Shown here piece by piece: positions 35,570 through 44,535 of a DNA stretch of 64,000 bases. This DNA comes from Paradesertivirga superstes (lineage in GTDB: Bacteria > Bacteroidota > Bacteroidia > Sphingobacteriales > Sphingobacteriaceae), in assembly GCF_037622515.1 (NCBI RefSeq), contig NZ_JBBJCN010000002.1, forward strand, positions 372,001 to 436,000, given 5' to 3'. Each line of letters opens with the position of its first letter. Position 1 is the first letter of the stretch. Position numbers and translations under genes: made by a program. Below the pieces are notes generated by a model, which saw nothing but the letters and a program-made list of their open reading frames with translations, was not told the DNA's origin and did not search any database.

Positions 35570-36346
35570 CTACCATTTGGGTTGGATTTTATTGAGAAAG
35601 GCATCAATGCCTTTTTTAAAATCTTCTGTTAATCTGGACTGAGCATTAATTTTTGAAGCATGGTTTAAACTCTCATGAATTCCCATAGATTGAATTTTTG
35701 CCAGCAAAGTCTTAGTCGCTTTTATTGACTGTGAAGAAGTATTTTGAGCCATTTTAATAGCGTAAGCATTTACGGCTTCATTTATATTATTTTTATCTTC
35801 AATAAAATTCACTAACCCGTATTGCAGGGCAGTAACTGCGGGAATTAATTCTCCGCTTAACAGCATTTCACGACCTCGCCCCTCGCCTACTTTTTTTATC
35901 AGGAAGGTAGCTACAATAGCCGGTACAAACCCAATTTTAACTTCTGTATAACCCAATAATGCTTCCGGTACAGCAAAAGCTATATCACACACCGAAACTA
36001 AACCACATCCGCCTGCAATTGCGTTTCCTTCAACCTGCGCTATAACAGGTTTCTCAAGTTTATAAATCGTTGAAAACAAAAACCTTAAGTATTTTGAATC
36101 TTCCAGATTTTGATGATAGGTATTACTTTGCAGCTGCTTCAGATACGACAAATCAGCGCCGGCGCAAAAAGTGTCGGCAGAACTTTTCAAAACAATAACT
36201 TTAATCGCAGAGTCAGCTTCAGCATTTTTAAATGCTGTAATCAGTTCCCTGATAAGCTGAGGGTTAAGAGCATTTCGTTTTTCAGGGCGATTAATAATTA
36301 TGCTTGCAACTCTGTTTTGAATATCGATTTGTATAAAGTCTGCCAT
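35570..36346 (-). CDS. Enoyl-CoA hydratase/isomerase family protein
   Basis: 258 residues. Crotonase fold: INRPEKRNALNPQLIRELI, the oxyanion stretch SADTFCAGADLSYLKQLQ and AIAGGCGLVSVCDIAFA with the second oxyanion glycine. The usual catalytic Glu region reads YTEVKIGFVPA. Acts on acyl-CoA, as in beta-oxidation, leucine degradation or polyketide metabolism; the substrate is unknown. The ATG is only 6 bp after the comEC stop, so it is the tail of the comEC operon by position, though no functional link is evident. Confidence 0.9.
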   Translation of the reverse strand: MADFIQIDIQNRVASIIINRPEKRNALNPQLIRELITAFKNAEADSAIKVIVLKSSADTFCAGADLSYLKQLQSNTYHQNLEDSKYLRFLFSTIYKLEKPVIAQVEGNAIAGGCGLVSVCDIAFAVPEALLGYTEVKIGFVPAIVATFLIKKVGEGRGREMLLSGELIPAVTALQYGLVNFIEDKNNINEAVNAYAIKMAQNTSSQSIKATKTLLAKIQSMGIHESLNHASKINAQSRLTEDFKKGIDAFLNKIQPKW

Positions 36347-36352
36347 AATAGA

Positions 36353-38455
36353 TCAATAATCCAAAGGTATAGTATACGCCGGATTTTTCTTCAACACATA
36401 GAAATTAATCGACATTTTTCCAGCTGCCGACGTCCATTGTCTGATTTTATAATCCGGGTTTGATCCATCAATAAATAGCATTTTAAATCCAACCACTTTT
36501 AACAAATCTTCCAGTTTAACTTTAGGATTTCCGGATAAAATTAATGCGTCGACCATTATTCTTTTTGAATATAGTTTCTCATTAATATCCTTGTTCCAAA
36601 TTAACATTTTCCAGTTTTTATACTTAAAAAAATTACCTTCTGTAAAAACAGCATTATTTGGTGACAGATGATTCAATTGAAAATAAACTGAGTTGCTGGC
36701 ATTTGCCTGTACGGCTGGATGAACAGAAAAGGCAAGAGTTTTATCAGAGCTATCCAGATCAGAATACACATATGCTCTCCCCCGATCAAAAAAGGCAAAG
36801 GCTGTGTTCTTTCTTAGACTATATATTGTAACGCCGCTATTGCTGAATGACAAAACTGAACAGATCGAATGATAACTAATAAAAACAGAAATAAATGCTA
36901 AACTACTGTAGACCAAAAACTTATTTTTATATTGAAGAGCCAGTATTACGCCGGCAATAATCAGGTAGATTAACAGGTAGTAAAAGAAACCAAAGTAACT
37001 CGAATAAGTTGCCAAAGGTAATTGCTCAATATAAAACAAACCCTTATTCATAAAGTCAATTCCATACTCCAGCAGCATTCCTATTGGTTTTAGCAACGCA
37101 TCCCAGGGAATAAAAAGGAAAACTATCCCCAGATACATAATACCGGTTACCGGAAGTACTATAAACAAATTGCTTATCAGAAAATACACCGGAAAATTGT
37201 GAAAATAATACATTGCAAGCGGAAAAGTTGCCAGCTGAGCAGCTAGTGAAAGTGCGATATAACTCCATATTTTATCGCCAAGCCAGTTTTCAACATAAAA
37301 TAAATTATAAATCCTAGGGTAAAAGTAGATTAAGCCCAGGACGGCCAGATAGGACAACTGAAATCCTACATCAAACAAAAAATATGAGTTATATAGAAGT
37401 AAAAAGAAAGCAGATATAGCAACCAGATTATAGGAATTACTACTCCTGTTTATAGCTTTACCTAAAACATACATGCTTAGCATTAATGCAGCCCGACAGA
37501 CAGAAGGTGAAAAACCTGTGATTAATGCATAAAACCAAATCAGAGTTATAATTATTATCGCTCTAAGTATTCTCAGTTTGCTGGTTCGGCCCATAAACCA
37601 AAGCATTTTGCCAAGTATAAAAAACACTATTCCAACGTGCATGCCAGATACGGAGAGCACATGCATAGTTCCCGTTTTTGAATATGCATTTAATACGTCC
37701 CGACTTAATTCCGCCTTATAGCCCAGGATTAATGTAGACACGACTGATCCTGCCTCTTTATTATGTATGTATTGGCTGTATTTATGAACCATCGATTTGC
37801 GCAACGTTAACGCATAGCCAATAATAGAATTCTCCTTTCTTCTGGATAAAATCCGAACCTGCGATTTATAAATAAAAGCCTGATGGGTTATTCCCTGGTA
37901 GCTCAAATTTTTTTTATAATCGAACTCATAGGGGTTTAATGGCGGTTCGACCTCAGTATTTACACCACTGATTAACAATTCATCTCCATATCTGAAATTG
38001 CTCTTCCCCTTTTCAAGCTTTAAAGCGATATAAATCAACCCGTTTTGCGGGCTGAATTTATTAGCATTTAACCCCTGTTTAACCTTCGCCACAAATCGTA
38101 GAATATCCCCTCCCAATTTAGGCTCGGAGTTAACGATAACCACCAGGGCCTGGCTTTTATAATTCGCAAAGTGATTTTCAATAAGTTTTTCGCTTTTAGA
38201 AAGGCTGAGAACTATACCGATAATAAATACAAAAAACTGAACTAAAATACCTGACTTCCATCGGCCTAGATACAATTTAAATTGATTGTAAAAAGAAACT
38301 GATAACCACAACAAGCAAAAGAGTATAATCGCAATGCCTAGGGTGAGATGATATAACAAAAATGAGGGAGGTAAAAAGAGACCCGCAACTATACCCAAGA
38401 CAAGAGGTAATAACAACCTGACAAAAACTAATTCGCCTTTTTGAATTAAGTTCAT
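36353..38455 (-). CDS. comEC: ComEC/Rec2 family DNA-uptake channel
   Basis: 700 residues. The inner-membrane channel that passes single-stranded DNA into the cytoplasm during transformation. N-terminal DUF4131 region with membrane helices and an OB-like fold (about 20-200), then the Competence domain with the signature GTMHVLSVSGMHVGIVFF near residue 265 and eight or more helices up to about 520. The C-terminal domain resembles the metallo-beta-lactamase domain of Bacillus ComEC in position, but the HxHxDH motif is not found, so it looks degenerate. Starts directly at the stop of the HhH-barrel gene (38456), so the two are translated from one message. Confidence 0.93.
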   Translation of the reverse strand: MNLIQKGELVFVRLLLPLVLGIVAGLFLPPSFLLYHLTLGIAIILFCLLWLSVSFYNQFKLYLGRWKSGILVQFFVFIIGIVLSLSKSEKLIENHFANYKSQALVVIVNSEPKLGGDILRFVAKVKQGLNANKFSPQNGLIYIALKLEKGKSNFRYGDELLISGVNTEVEPPLNPYEFDYKKNLSYQGITHQAFIYKSQVRILSRRKENSIIGYALTLRKSMVHKYSQYIHNKEAGSVVSTLILGYKAELSRDVLNAYSKTGTMHVLSVSGMHVGIVFFILGKMLWFMGRTSKLRILRAIIIITLIWFYALITGFSPSVCRAALMLSMYVLGKAINRSSNSYNLVAISAFFLLLYNSYFLFDVGFQLSYLAVLGLIYFYPRIYNLFYVENWLGDKIWSYIALSLAAQLATFPLAMYYFHNFPVYFLISNLFIVLPVTGIMYLGIVFLFIPWDALLKPIGMLLEYGIDFMNKGLFYIEQLPLATYSSYFGFFYYLLIYLIIAGVILALQYKNKFLVYSSLAFISVFISYHSICSVLSFSNSGVTIYSLRKNTAFAFFDRGRAYVYSDLDSSDKTLAFSVHPAVQANASNSVYFQLNHLSPNNAVFTEGNFFKYKNWKMLIWNKDINEKLYSKRIMVDALILSGNPKVKLEDLLKVVGFKMLFIDGSNPDYKIRQWTSAAGKMSINFYVLKKNPAYTIPLDY

Positions 38456-40495
38456 TTAAAATTGAAATCGTAGTTGAAATTTAATGTCAGACTTCTTATT
38501 TCCCTCAATTTTATCCAGCCCCGACCCTATTGATTCTACATCTGAATAATAACTCAGGGCATATTTAAACCATATATCCGTCGCAGGACTCACCCTAACC
38601 CTGCTGTTTAGATAAAATCGCAAGCCTTTATTCTGGTAAGCAGGCACTGAATAACTATACAAAACGTCATTTTCGAAGGCATATAAACGAGAATTAAATC
38701 CCGGTGTATCAAATATCGCAAACCGGAAATTACCCGATATTCGCGACGACATGGGATTATAAATCAAGTCCTGATACATCAAAAAACCTTTTTCTGAAAC
38801 ATCGTCCTTTTTATAATCAACCATTTCGGCGCGGTTTCGAAATTGGAAGCCATCAGAGATCTTATAATTGATCTCAAAGCGAAAATTTTGCTTCCGAACT
38901 TCTGAAAGATAATTTATTGTATTATCCAATACATCATTTTCTTCCTTGTTCTCAAATTTATATCGCAACATAGCTTTTAACCTTTTTGATGGAGAAAAAG
39001 AAAATTGAGAAAAGATTTCATATCCGGATGAGGGAGCATCTACCCTATATCTCAACCATGGAAATTTGAAGAAATCCGCATAAATATTGTATTCAAACTT
39101 TTTATTTGGGGTTATCGCAAGGCCAGAATAAAAGCCCTGTTCATTTGTTGCTGCAGTCCCCTCCGAAACAGCCTGGTTAAAAAATGAGTGATAATTTTTC
39201 TGATAATCACGATGAAACAGAACTAAAGATATTTTTGGAGTAAGAGAACTTATTAAACCATTTAAAAATGCAAATCCACTGTTTAAGCTGTGGCCCCCTT
39301 CTCCAAAAAAGTAAAAATTATGCCAGTTATAACTATAATATGCGCCAACATTAGTTAGCTTATTGCCAGAAAACCGAAATTTATTATACGGAAGCTGTCC
39401 GGGCTCAAATGGATAATTAAACTCCGTTTGGTAAGCCGTTGTTCCTAGCCGGAGTGACTTATTCGAATAATTAAGATTGGCTCCATAGATTAGCTGTTTA
39501 ATGGAATTCTTATTATTTATCTCATTCTGAGTTCTGTGAAAGCCGGTATTGTTTATTGAGGAAATTTCTTCAGTATCGCCATCAGCTTCAAGACCTCCGT
39601 CGATAAAGCGATAGGATAAAAACGGGGTAAAATCTATTTTCCTAAAATTGACTGTACTTGCCAGTCCCCTTAAAAAAAGGGATTCGTTGGTTGAAGTATA
39701 TGGTTTTAAGCCAATATTATTTTTAGCAACCGTTGCAACTGCTGCTCCCTTACCAAAGCTTAAACCAGACCACATGGTTAATCCCTGACCGAATTGCAGG
39801 GAGAAGTCGCCAACAACCAGTTTCTTTATCCGGCCAAAACCCTTATAACTTATATTTCCTGAGTAAAAATCAAAACCCCGGCTTTGGCTTTGTGAGAAAA
39901 ATGCTTCCCCCGCATCTTTCTCCATGGTTAAAGATGCCGAAAAAGCTTGTTCAAAATGATACCTGTATCTGCTCAGAAATCGTTCAGAACCTCCAAGGTA
40001 ATATGAATCAGGAGCACTGCTCCTAATAAAGCCTTCTTTTTTCTGAAGTGTTTGTCCATAAGTAAACATCACCTCATTGGTTCCTTTAGTCACCAATGTT
40101 TTGAAACTTAGATTTATGAAGGGATTTATCTCGGTTAAATTACAAAAAAGCAAAAGCTTTTTTATCGTCTCCAAATCCATTCCATCGATTGATTGAAGTT
40201 CATAAATCTCCATGAAATCCCCGTTATTAGTTCGATGACGTATTAGTTCATTTATTTGCAAAGGGCTCAGAAAAACCAGGTCCTTCAGCTGATCCGCCGT
40301 AACTTTATTTAGATTAAATGGATTTTTATTATAGTAATTTAAACGTTCAACTATTTCAGAATAATCAAAATCTTCCGAAGTACTTTCGAACATTGGTTCT
40401 ATTATTTGTTCAATAAGTAAATCGGTTTCTGTCTGAGATTTTACTTTTTGAGAAAAAACCAGCAAGGAGGTAAGTAGAACAAGCTTAAAACTCAT
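38456..40495 (-). CDS. Outer-membrane barrel with N-terminal helix-hairpin-helix region
   Basis: 679 residues. MSFKLVLLTSLLVFSQKVKSQ is a signal peptide. Residues about 55-118 form ComEA-like helix-hairpin-helix units: NPFNLNKVTADQLKDLVFLS and LIRHRTNNGDFMEIYELQSIDGMDLETIKKLL. The remaining 560 residues are short amphipathic strands with tyrosine and phenylalanine, ending KSDIKFQLRFQF, the usual aromatic C terminus of an outer-membrane barrel. HhH units bind DNA in ComEA; here the placement before a barrel, and the abutting comEC, suggest DNA handling at the outer membrane (inference). It overlaps the preceding PorV-like gene by 11 bp. Confidence 0.82.
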   Translation of the reverse strand: MSFKLVLLTSLLVFSQKVKSQTETDLLIEQIIEPMFESTSEDFDYSEIVERLNYYNKNPFNLNKVTADQLKDLVFLSPLQINELIRHRTNNGDFMEIYELQSIDGMDLETIKKLLLFCNLTEINPFINLSFKTLVTKGTNEVMFTYGQTLQKKEGFIRSSAPDSYYLGGSERFLSRYRYHFEQAFSASLTMEKDAGEAFFSQSQSRGFDFYSGNISYKGFGRIKKLVVGDFSLQFGQGLTMWSGLSFGKGAAVATVAKNNIGLKPYTSTNESLFLRGLASTVNFRKIDFTPFLSYRFIDGGLEADGDTEEISSINNTGFHRTQNEINNKNSIKQLIYGANLNYSNKSLRLGTTAYQTEFNYPFEPGQLPYNKFRFSGNKLTNVGAYYSYNWHNFYFFGEGGHSLNSGFAFLNGLISSLTPKISLVLFHRDYQKNYHSFFNQAVSEGTAATNEQGFYSGLAITPNKKFEYNIYADFFKFPWLRYRVDAPSSGYEIFSQFSFSPSKRLKAMLRYKFENKEENDVLDNTINYLSEVRKQNFRFEINYKISDGFQFRNRAEMVDYKKDDVSEKGFLMYQDLIYNPMSSRISGNFRFAIFDTPGFNSRLYAFENDVLYSYSVPAYQNKGLRFYLNSRVRVSPATDIWFKYALSYYSDVESIGSGLDKIEGNKKSDIKFQLRFQF

Positions 40496-41294
40496 AACTC
40501 ATTGCTATTTGAGGAGAGAAACCCAGAGTAGGGTGCGATGAGGCTGCTGCATCGATCTTTAGATCATTTAACTGATATCCAAAACCAGCAAACTGACGGA
40601 AGGGATTAGCGGATAAACCGCCCCGGAAGGCTAGCCAATTTATAACCGAATATTCCAAACCACATCGAAAGTCGGTTACGGAGTTTAATGTTTTTATAAT
40701 ACCGCTGTTCAGTAAAACTTTATCGGTAAACTTATAAGAAGCTCCAAACTCTAAAATAACAGGAATAAAGGCATCAACATCCTGGTCATAAGAACTTTGG
40801 TTAGGATTTGAAATATGGCTCCCTATAATTAACTTTTTATCGATAGAATACTGCAAACCCGCTTCCAGGGAATAAGCCAGAGCACTTCCATACTTTGGAA
40901 TATGTACCTGATGCAGGTTACAGTTGAGAGAGGCTGCTACGAAATTCCCGAACCGTTTAGCATAGCTAAAACCAATCTTTTGTTCACTATAAGCAGAGAA
41001 ACCATAATTCTGTAAACTTAATCCAACTGTGCTTCGCCCCATGGGATAAACGACGGCCGCCGATTGGGTACTCAACTCAGGATTCAAATAACTGCTACAG
41101 TATGAAACGGAGGCAATGGGCTTTTGCAAACCTGCTGTCCCCGCCTGGTTGGATTGCAGTGTCCATACATCATTGATGGCTACACCGATATTCCCTATAG
41201 CGGTGAGCCTGGCCCCTAAATTAATTTCCTGGGAATGTACTTGTGCTGCAAAGCCAAAAAGCATGTACAAAGCACTTAGGTAGAGTCGCTTCAT
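40485..41294 (-). CDS. PorV/FadL-like outer-membrane barrel protein
   Basis: 269 residues. MKRLYLSALYMLFGFAAQVHSQ is a signal peptide. The mature start (GARLTAIGNIGVAINDVWTLQSNQAGTAGL) is the pattern of PorV/PorQ and other FadL-fold proteins, where N-x-A-G-L precedes the first strands. It ends PQIAMSYEF with an aromatic last residue, as in outer-membrane barrels. PorV shuttles type IX secretion substrates; whether this paralogue does is unknown. First gene of a tight run with the HhH barrel (11-bp overlap), comEC and enoyl-CoA hydratase. Confidence 0.75.
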   Translation of the reverse strand: MKRLYLSALYMLFGFAAQVHSQEINLGARLTAIGNIGVAINDVWTLQSNQAGTAGLQKPIASVSYCSSYLNPELSTQSAAVVYPMGRSTVGLSLQNYGFSAYSEQKIGFSYAKRFGNFVAASLNCNLHQVHIPKYGSALAYSLEAGLQYSIDKKLIIGSHISNPNQSSYDQDVDAFIPVILEFGASYKFTDKVLLNSGIIKTLNSVTDFRCGLEYSVINWLAFRGGLSANPFRQFAGFGYQLNDLKIDAAASSHPTLGFSPQIAMSYEF

Positions 41295-41391
41295 ACTATG
41301 AAAATATAAATTTTTAAATTAAAATGAAATATTTCTAAATTCTTACGTTACATTTAAGGATAAAAACTTCTGACACATTATTCATTTAGAA

Positions 41392-42057
41392 ATGAGAAAA
41401 ATAATTTTAAGTGCGTCTTTTGCGCTAATGGCAACCCTGGGATTTGCTCAGAAAAAAATTACCGAAGGTACCATCACATATCAGGTACAATACGATTTGC
41501 CTTCAAACATGCAGCAAATGAAAGCTATGTTTCCCAATGAGATTACAGTATATTTTAAAGGGGATTCAAGTTCTTCTCAAAATAAAACGCCGATGGCGAT
41601 CACTAATTTTATATTGAATCCCAAAACAGAATTTCAACGCTTATTACTGGATATTCCAATGATGAGTAAAAAATATTCGATTCGATTTACACCGGATGAC
41701 ATGGAAATGATGAAAGAGAACTTTCCCGAGTTAACATTTACTGAAGGGACCGAAACAAAAACTTTAGCATCATTTACCGGAAAAAAATATACTGTAACGG
41801 AAAAGAAAACCGGTAAGGTAAACGAGGCTTTTTTTACCAAAGACATTGAAATCCCTGCCAATTCTTTTACTCAATATTTTGATAAAAGCTATGGCTTTCC
41901 TTTAGAATTTACCACCTATCAACAAGGCATGACAATAAAGGCTGTAGTAAAAAGCATCAAAGAAGAAAAAGTACCTGCCGGAACATTTTCAGCCTCTAAA
42001 GAGTACGAGGAAATAACCTATACTCAACTTCAGGGAATGATGGGTGGAAGAAAGTAA
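41392..42057 (+). CDS. Secreted protein, DUF4412-like
   Basis: 221 residues. Signal peptide MRKIILSASFALMATLGFAQ, then ITEGTITYQVQYDLPSNMQQMKAMFPNEITVYFKGDSS. The order of strands (GTITYQV, EITVYFKGD, KYSIRFTPDDMEMMKEN, KTLASFTGKKYTV, FPLEFTTYQQGMTIKAVVKSIKEEKVPAGTF) resembles DUF4412 and GLPGLI-type periplasmic proteins of Bacteroidota, which share an LolA-like sheet. Probably periplasmic; function unknown. Divergent from the barrel operon and closed by a terminator. Confidence 0.7.
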   Translation: MRKIILSASFALMATLGFAQKKITEGTITYQVQYDLPSNMQQMKAMFPNEITVYFKGDSSSSQNKTPMAITNFILNPKTEFQRLLLDIPMMSKKYSIRFTPDDMEMMKENFPELTFTEGTETKTLASFTGKKYTVTEKKTGKVNEAFFTKDIEIPANSFTQYFDKSYGFPLEFTTYQQGMTIKAVVKSIKEEKVPAGTFSASKEYEEITYTQLQGMMGGRK

Positions 42058-42081
42058 GATCTATAAAAATAAGAACGAGCT

Positions 42082-42107
42082 GCCTCCTAAAAGAGGTGGC
42101 TTTTTTT
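42082..42107 (+). terminator. Rho-independent terminator
   Basis: Stem GCCTCCT (42082-42088) with AGGTGGC (42094-42100), one T-T mismatch, 5-nt loop, followed by seven T. It lies 24 bp after the secreted-protein stop. Confidence 0.7.
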
Positions 42108-42136
42108 ATGAGCGGAAGAAGGTGAGCGGTGCCGAT

Positions 42137-42886
42137 TTACATAAACCACTCATACAAATCTGTATGACTTAACTTAATTTTCTCATTTTTATCCAAATCC
42201 CGCACAATCCTCCCCTCAACCATTTGTATAATCCGGTTCCCGTAATTAAAAGCCTCCTTCATATTATGGGTAATTAAAAGAGCCGTCAGCTTATAATCAG
42301 AAATAAGTTTATCAGCTGTCTTCATAACAATTTCCGCGGAGCGTGGATCAAGAGCTGCGGTAGGTTCATCGAGTAGTAAGATCCTAACATCATCCATTAC
42401 AGCCATCAGCAGGGTTAAAGCCTGACGTTGTCCGCCTGACAGACTGCTCATAGGTTGTAGAATTTTATTTTCTAAACCCATACCAAGTTCAGAAATTTTT
42501 TCTCTCACTGTATTTTTAAAGGTCTCATCAATACCAATCGTTAATCCCTTTTTCTTTGTTCGTAAAGACGCAAGTCTGAAGTTTTCCAAAACACTTAACT
42601 CACCCGCCGTTCCCATTAATGGGTTTTGAAAAACGCGTGCAATCCATTTGCTTCGTCTGTGCTCAGCCAATGAAGTTATGGCGTTTCCATCTATTGATAG
42701 TTCACCGGAGCCTTGAAGAACACTACCCGAAATACTGTTTAACAAAGTGGACTTACCCGAACCGTTTGCTCCTACAATCACAAGGAACTCACCAGCCTTA
42801 ATTTCCAGATCAATCCCATGCAAAGCTTTTACTTCATTCGTCTTCCCGGGATGGAAGGTTTTATATAAATTGGAAACTTTAATCAT
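42137..42886 (-). CDS. ABC transporter ATP-binding protein (COG1101 type)
   Basis: 249 residues. Walker A GANGSGKST, Q-loop region VFQNPLMGTAGELSVLEN, signature LSGGQRQALTLLMAV and Walker B ILLLDEPTAALDP followed by the switch His in LLITHNMKEA. The sequence is of the COG1101 class that pairs with COG4120 permeases, related to tryptophan/tyrosine uptake systems TrpXYZ. It overlaps the permease gene by 8 bp. No substrate-binding lipoprotein gene is beside them. Confidence 0.9.
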   Translation of the reverse strand: MIKVSNLYKTFHPGKTNEVKALHGIDLEIKAGEFLVIVGANGSGKSTLLNSISGSVLQGSGELSIDGNAITSLAEHRRSKWIARVFQNPLMGTAGELSVLENFRLASLRTKKKGLTIGIDETFKNTVREKISELGMGLENKILQPMSSLSGGQRQALTLLMAVMDDVRILLLDEPTAALDPRSAEIVMKTADKLISDYKLTALLITHNMKEAFNYGNRIIQMVEGRIVRDLDKNEKIKLSHTDLYEWFM

Positions 42887-43748
42887 GATTCAATGAAAAA
42901 ATTTTTGGCAGACTAACGATCAGAAGTACAAATAAGGCTGTAACCAGTTTTAACAGGTTAGCATCAATACCCACACTTAAAGTAAAGGCCAGCACCAATT
43001 GAAATAGTACAGCTCCTGCAATTATTAAAGCCAGATTACTCCATACAGATTTGACCTTCAACCAATGGATAAGCGTCTCTCCTATTATCACAGAACCCAG
43101 TCCCACAATTACAATTCCGATACCCATGTTTATATCAGCGAAACCTTGGAATTGGGTGATCAGATATCCACTTGTCGCGGTAAGGCAATTTGCCAGAGCT
43201 AAACCTATAACTTTCATTCTATCGGTATTAACCCCCAAAGCTCTTATCATCGTTTCACTGTTGCCAGTAGCACGCATCGCAATTCCGAAATCAGTTTTCA
43301 GTATATAACCAATCAGCAGAATAAGGATAGCTACAACGGTCAGAAGTATGATAAATGAATTTACGTTAAGGTCTTTGATCATCATCCAAGAACTGAATAT
43401 CGTGGGAAAATTCAATAAAGGAATATTAGAACGACCCATCACTGTTAAGTTAACAGAGTATAAAGCCGTCATCACCAGGATTCCTGCTAAAAGTGGATTG
43501 ATTTTGAGGCGGGTATGAATTAACCCTGTAATTGCACCTGCGCAGGCACCTGCAAGCATAACTAATGGAAGGGTAATCCATACAGGAATTTCCAGAACCA
43601 ATAATACCGCAGTTATTACTCCTCCAAGGGTAAAACTACCATCGGTGGTAATATCAGGAATATTAAAAATTTTCATGGAAATGAAAATCCCAAGAGCCAG
43701 AGCAGAGAAACAAAAGGCTTGCAAAATAGCGGTAAGATAGAAATCCAT
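42879..43748 (-). CDS. ABC transporter permease (COG4120 type)
   Basis: 289 residues, about eight membrane helices. SMKIFNIPDITTDGSFTLGG near the N terminus and TGLIHTRLKINPLLAGILVMTALYSVNL are the marks of COG4120 permeases, which belong with branched-chain amino-acid type importers. GLGSVIIGETLI lies in the cytoplasmic coupling loop region. Forms the importer with the ATPase encoded 8 bp overlapping downstream. The usual third gene, a COG2984 binding protein, is missing from this operon; substrate unknown, possibly aromatic amino acids by homology. Confidence 0.9.
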   Translation of the reverse strand: MDFYLTAILQAFCFSALALGIFISMKIFNIPDITTDGSFTLGGVITAVLLVLEIPVWITLPLVMLAGACAGAITGLIHTRLKINPLLAGILVMTALYSVNLTVMGRSNIPLLNFPTIFSSWMMIKDLNVNSFIILLTVVAILILLIGYILKTDFGIAMRATGNSETMIRALGVNTDRMKVIGLALANCLTATSGYLITQFQGFADINMGIGIVIVGLGSVIIGETLIHWLKVKSVWSNLALIIAGAVLFQLVLAFTLSVGIDANLLKLVTALFVLLIVSLPKIFSLNHD

Positions 43749-43806
43749 CAGCTTATGATAATCTGCTCAAATGTCAGAAAAATTTCCCCTATTAGAACAT
43801 TCGAAA

Positions 43807-43873
43807 AACAGGGTCTCTTTTGCTGAAAAAACTCTCTGTAAACGACTCAACATTTGTCGTTAAACACCCTGTT
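43807..43873. promoter_or_regulatory. Nested hairpin in the permease/DinB divergent spacer
   Basis: Outer arms AACAGGGT (43807-43814) and ACCCTGTT (43866-43873); inner arms AACGAC (43841-43846) and GTCGTT (43856-43861). All pairings are perfect. On the minus strand it would lie in the leader of the ABC permease message, on the plus strand upstream of the DinB promoter. No known riboswitch class recognised. Confidence 0.35.
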
Positions 43874-43913
43874 AATGCCGCGTTTACACCTCTATTCTAT
43901 ATGAAAAAAGTAT

Positions 43914-43921
43914 TAGGTTTG
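43914..43921 (+). promoter_or_regulatory. Bacteroidota -7 promoter element of dinB-like gene
   Basis: TAGGTTTG fits TAnnTTTG, 16 nt ahead of the ATG at 43938. Confidence 0.45.
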
Positions 43922-43937
43922 TATAAACTACCTCAAA

Positions 43938-44438
43938 ATGGAAACACTCTCTGTAAATGATAGCAGAATGCAGTCTCTTATAGTACTGTATGATATGCAT
44001 ACTAGTTTTTTCAAAAGTGCCTTAGACGGGATATCTGATAACGATGCACATAACCGTCTAAACACAAAAGCTAACCATATTGCCTGGCTTACCGGGAGCC
44101 TGGTACAGCAACGTTTCGAACTTGCCCATACCTTGGGTATTGACATTAAAAATCCCTCCGATGAGCTTTTCAAAGATAACAAGGGCATTCAGGACGGAAT
44201 TCAATATCCTTCATTATCGACGTTCAAAAAAGATTGGGAAAGTATTTCACCAATTTCACGAGATGCTTTAGTTCATGTAAATGCCCAAAAACTCGATTCC
44301 AATTTTGAAATGATGCCTGGAATGAATATGACCTATTACGATCTGATTACATTTATTATCTATCGGGAGGCAAATTGTATAGGCCAGATTGCATTGTGGC
44401 GAAGGTTGTTGGGATATGAGGCAATGAAGTATATGTAA
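43938..44438 (+). CDS. DinB family protein
   Basis: 166 residues of the DinB/YfiT four-helix bundle type. NRLNTKANHIAWLTGSLVQQRFELAHTLG holds the first metal-ligand His position (H in ANHIAWL), and a later helix YREANCIGQIALWRRLLGYEA has a Gln at the usual second-His site, so the metal centre may be incomplete. The family includes thiol-dependent S-transferases for bacillithiol or mycothiol, but many members are uncharacterised. Single gene with own promoter. Confidence 0.8.
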   Translation: METLSVNDSRMQSLIVLYDMHTSFFKSALDGISDNDAHNRLNTKANHIAWLTGSLVQQRFELAHTLGIDIKNPSDELFKDNKGIQDGIQYPSLSTFKKDWESISPISRDALVHVNAQKLDSNFEMMPGMNMTYYDLITFIIYREANCIGQIALWRRLLGYEAMKYM

Positions 44439-44535
44439 GATTCATTTATTTACCTATATTCCCTCGTTAATTTCAATCTCTGAAATTGGCCGTTTAAACA
44501 CCTATCCGTGGATAATAATGAGGGGACTGTAAAGA

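Noticed and set aside
36110..36463. 117-codon plus-strand frame across the comEC/hydratase junction
   Set aside because: Antisense to two well-supported genes; no family features.
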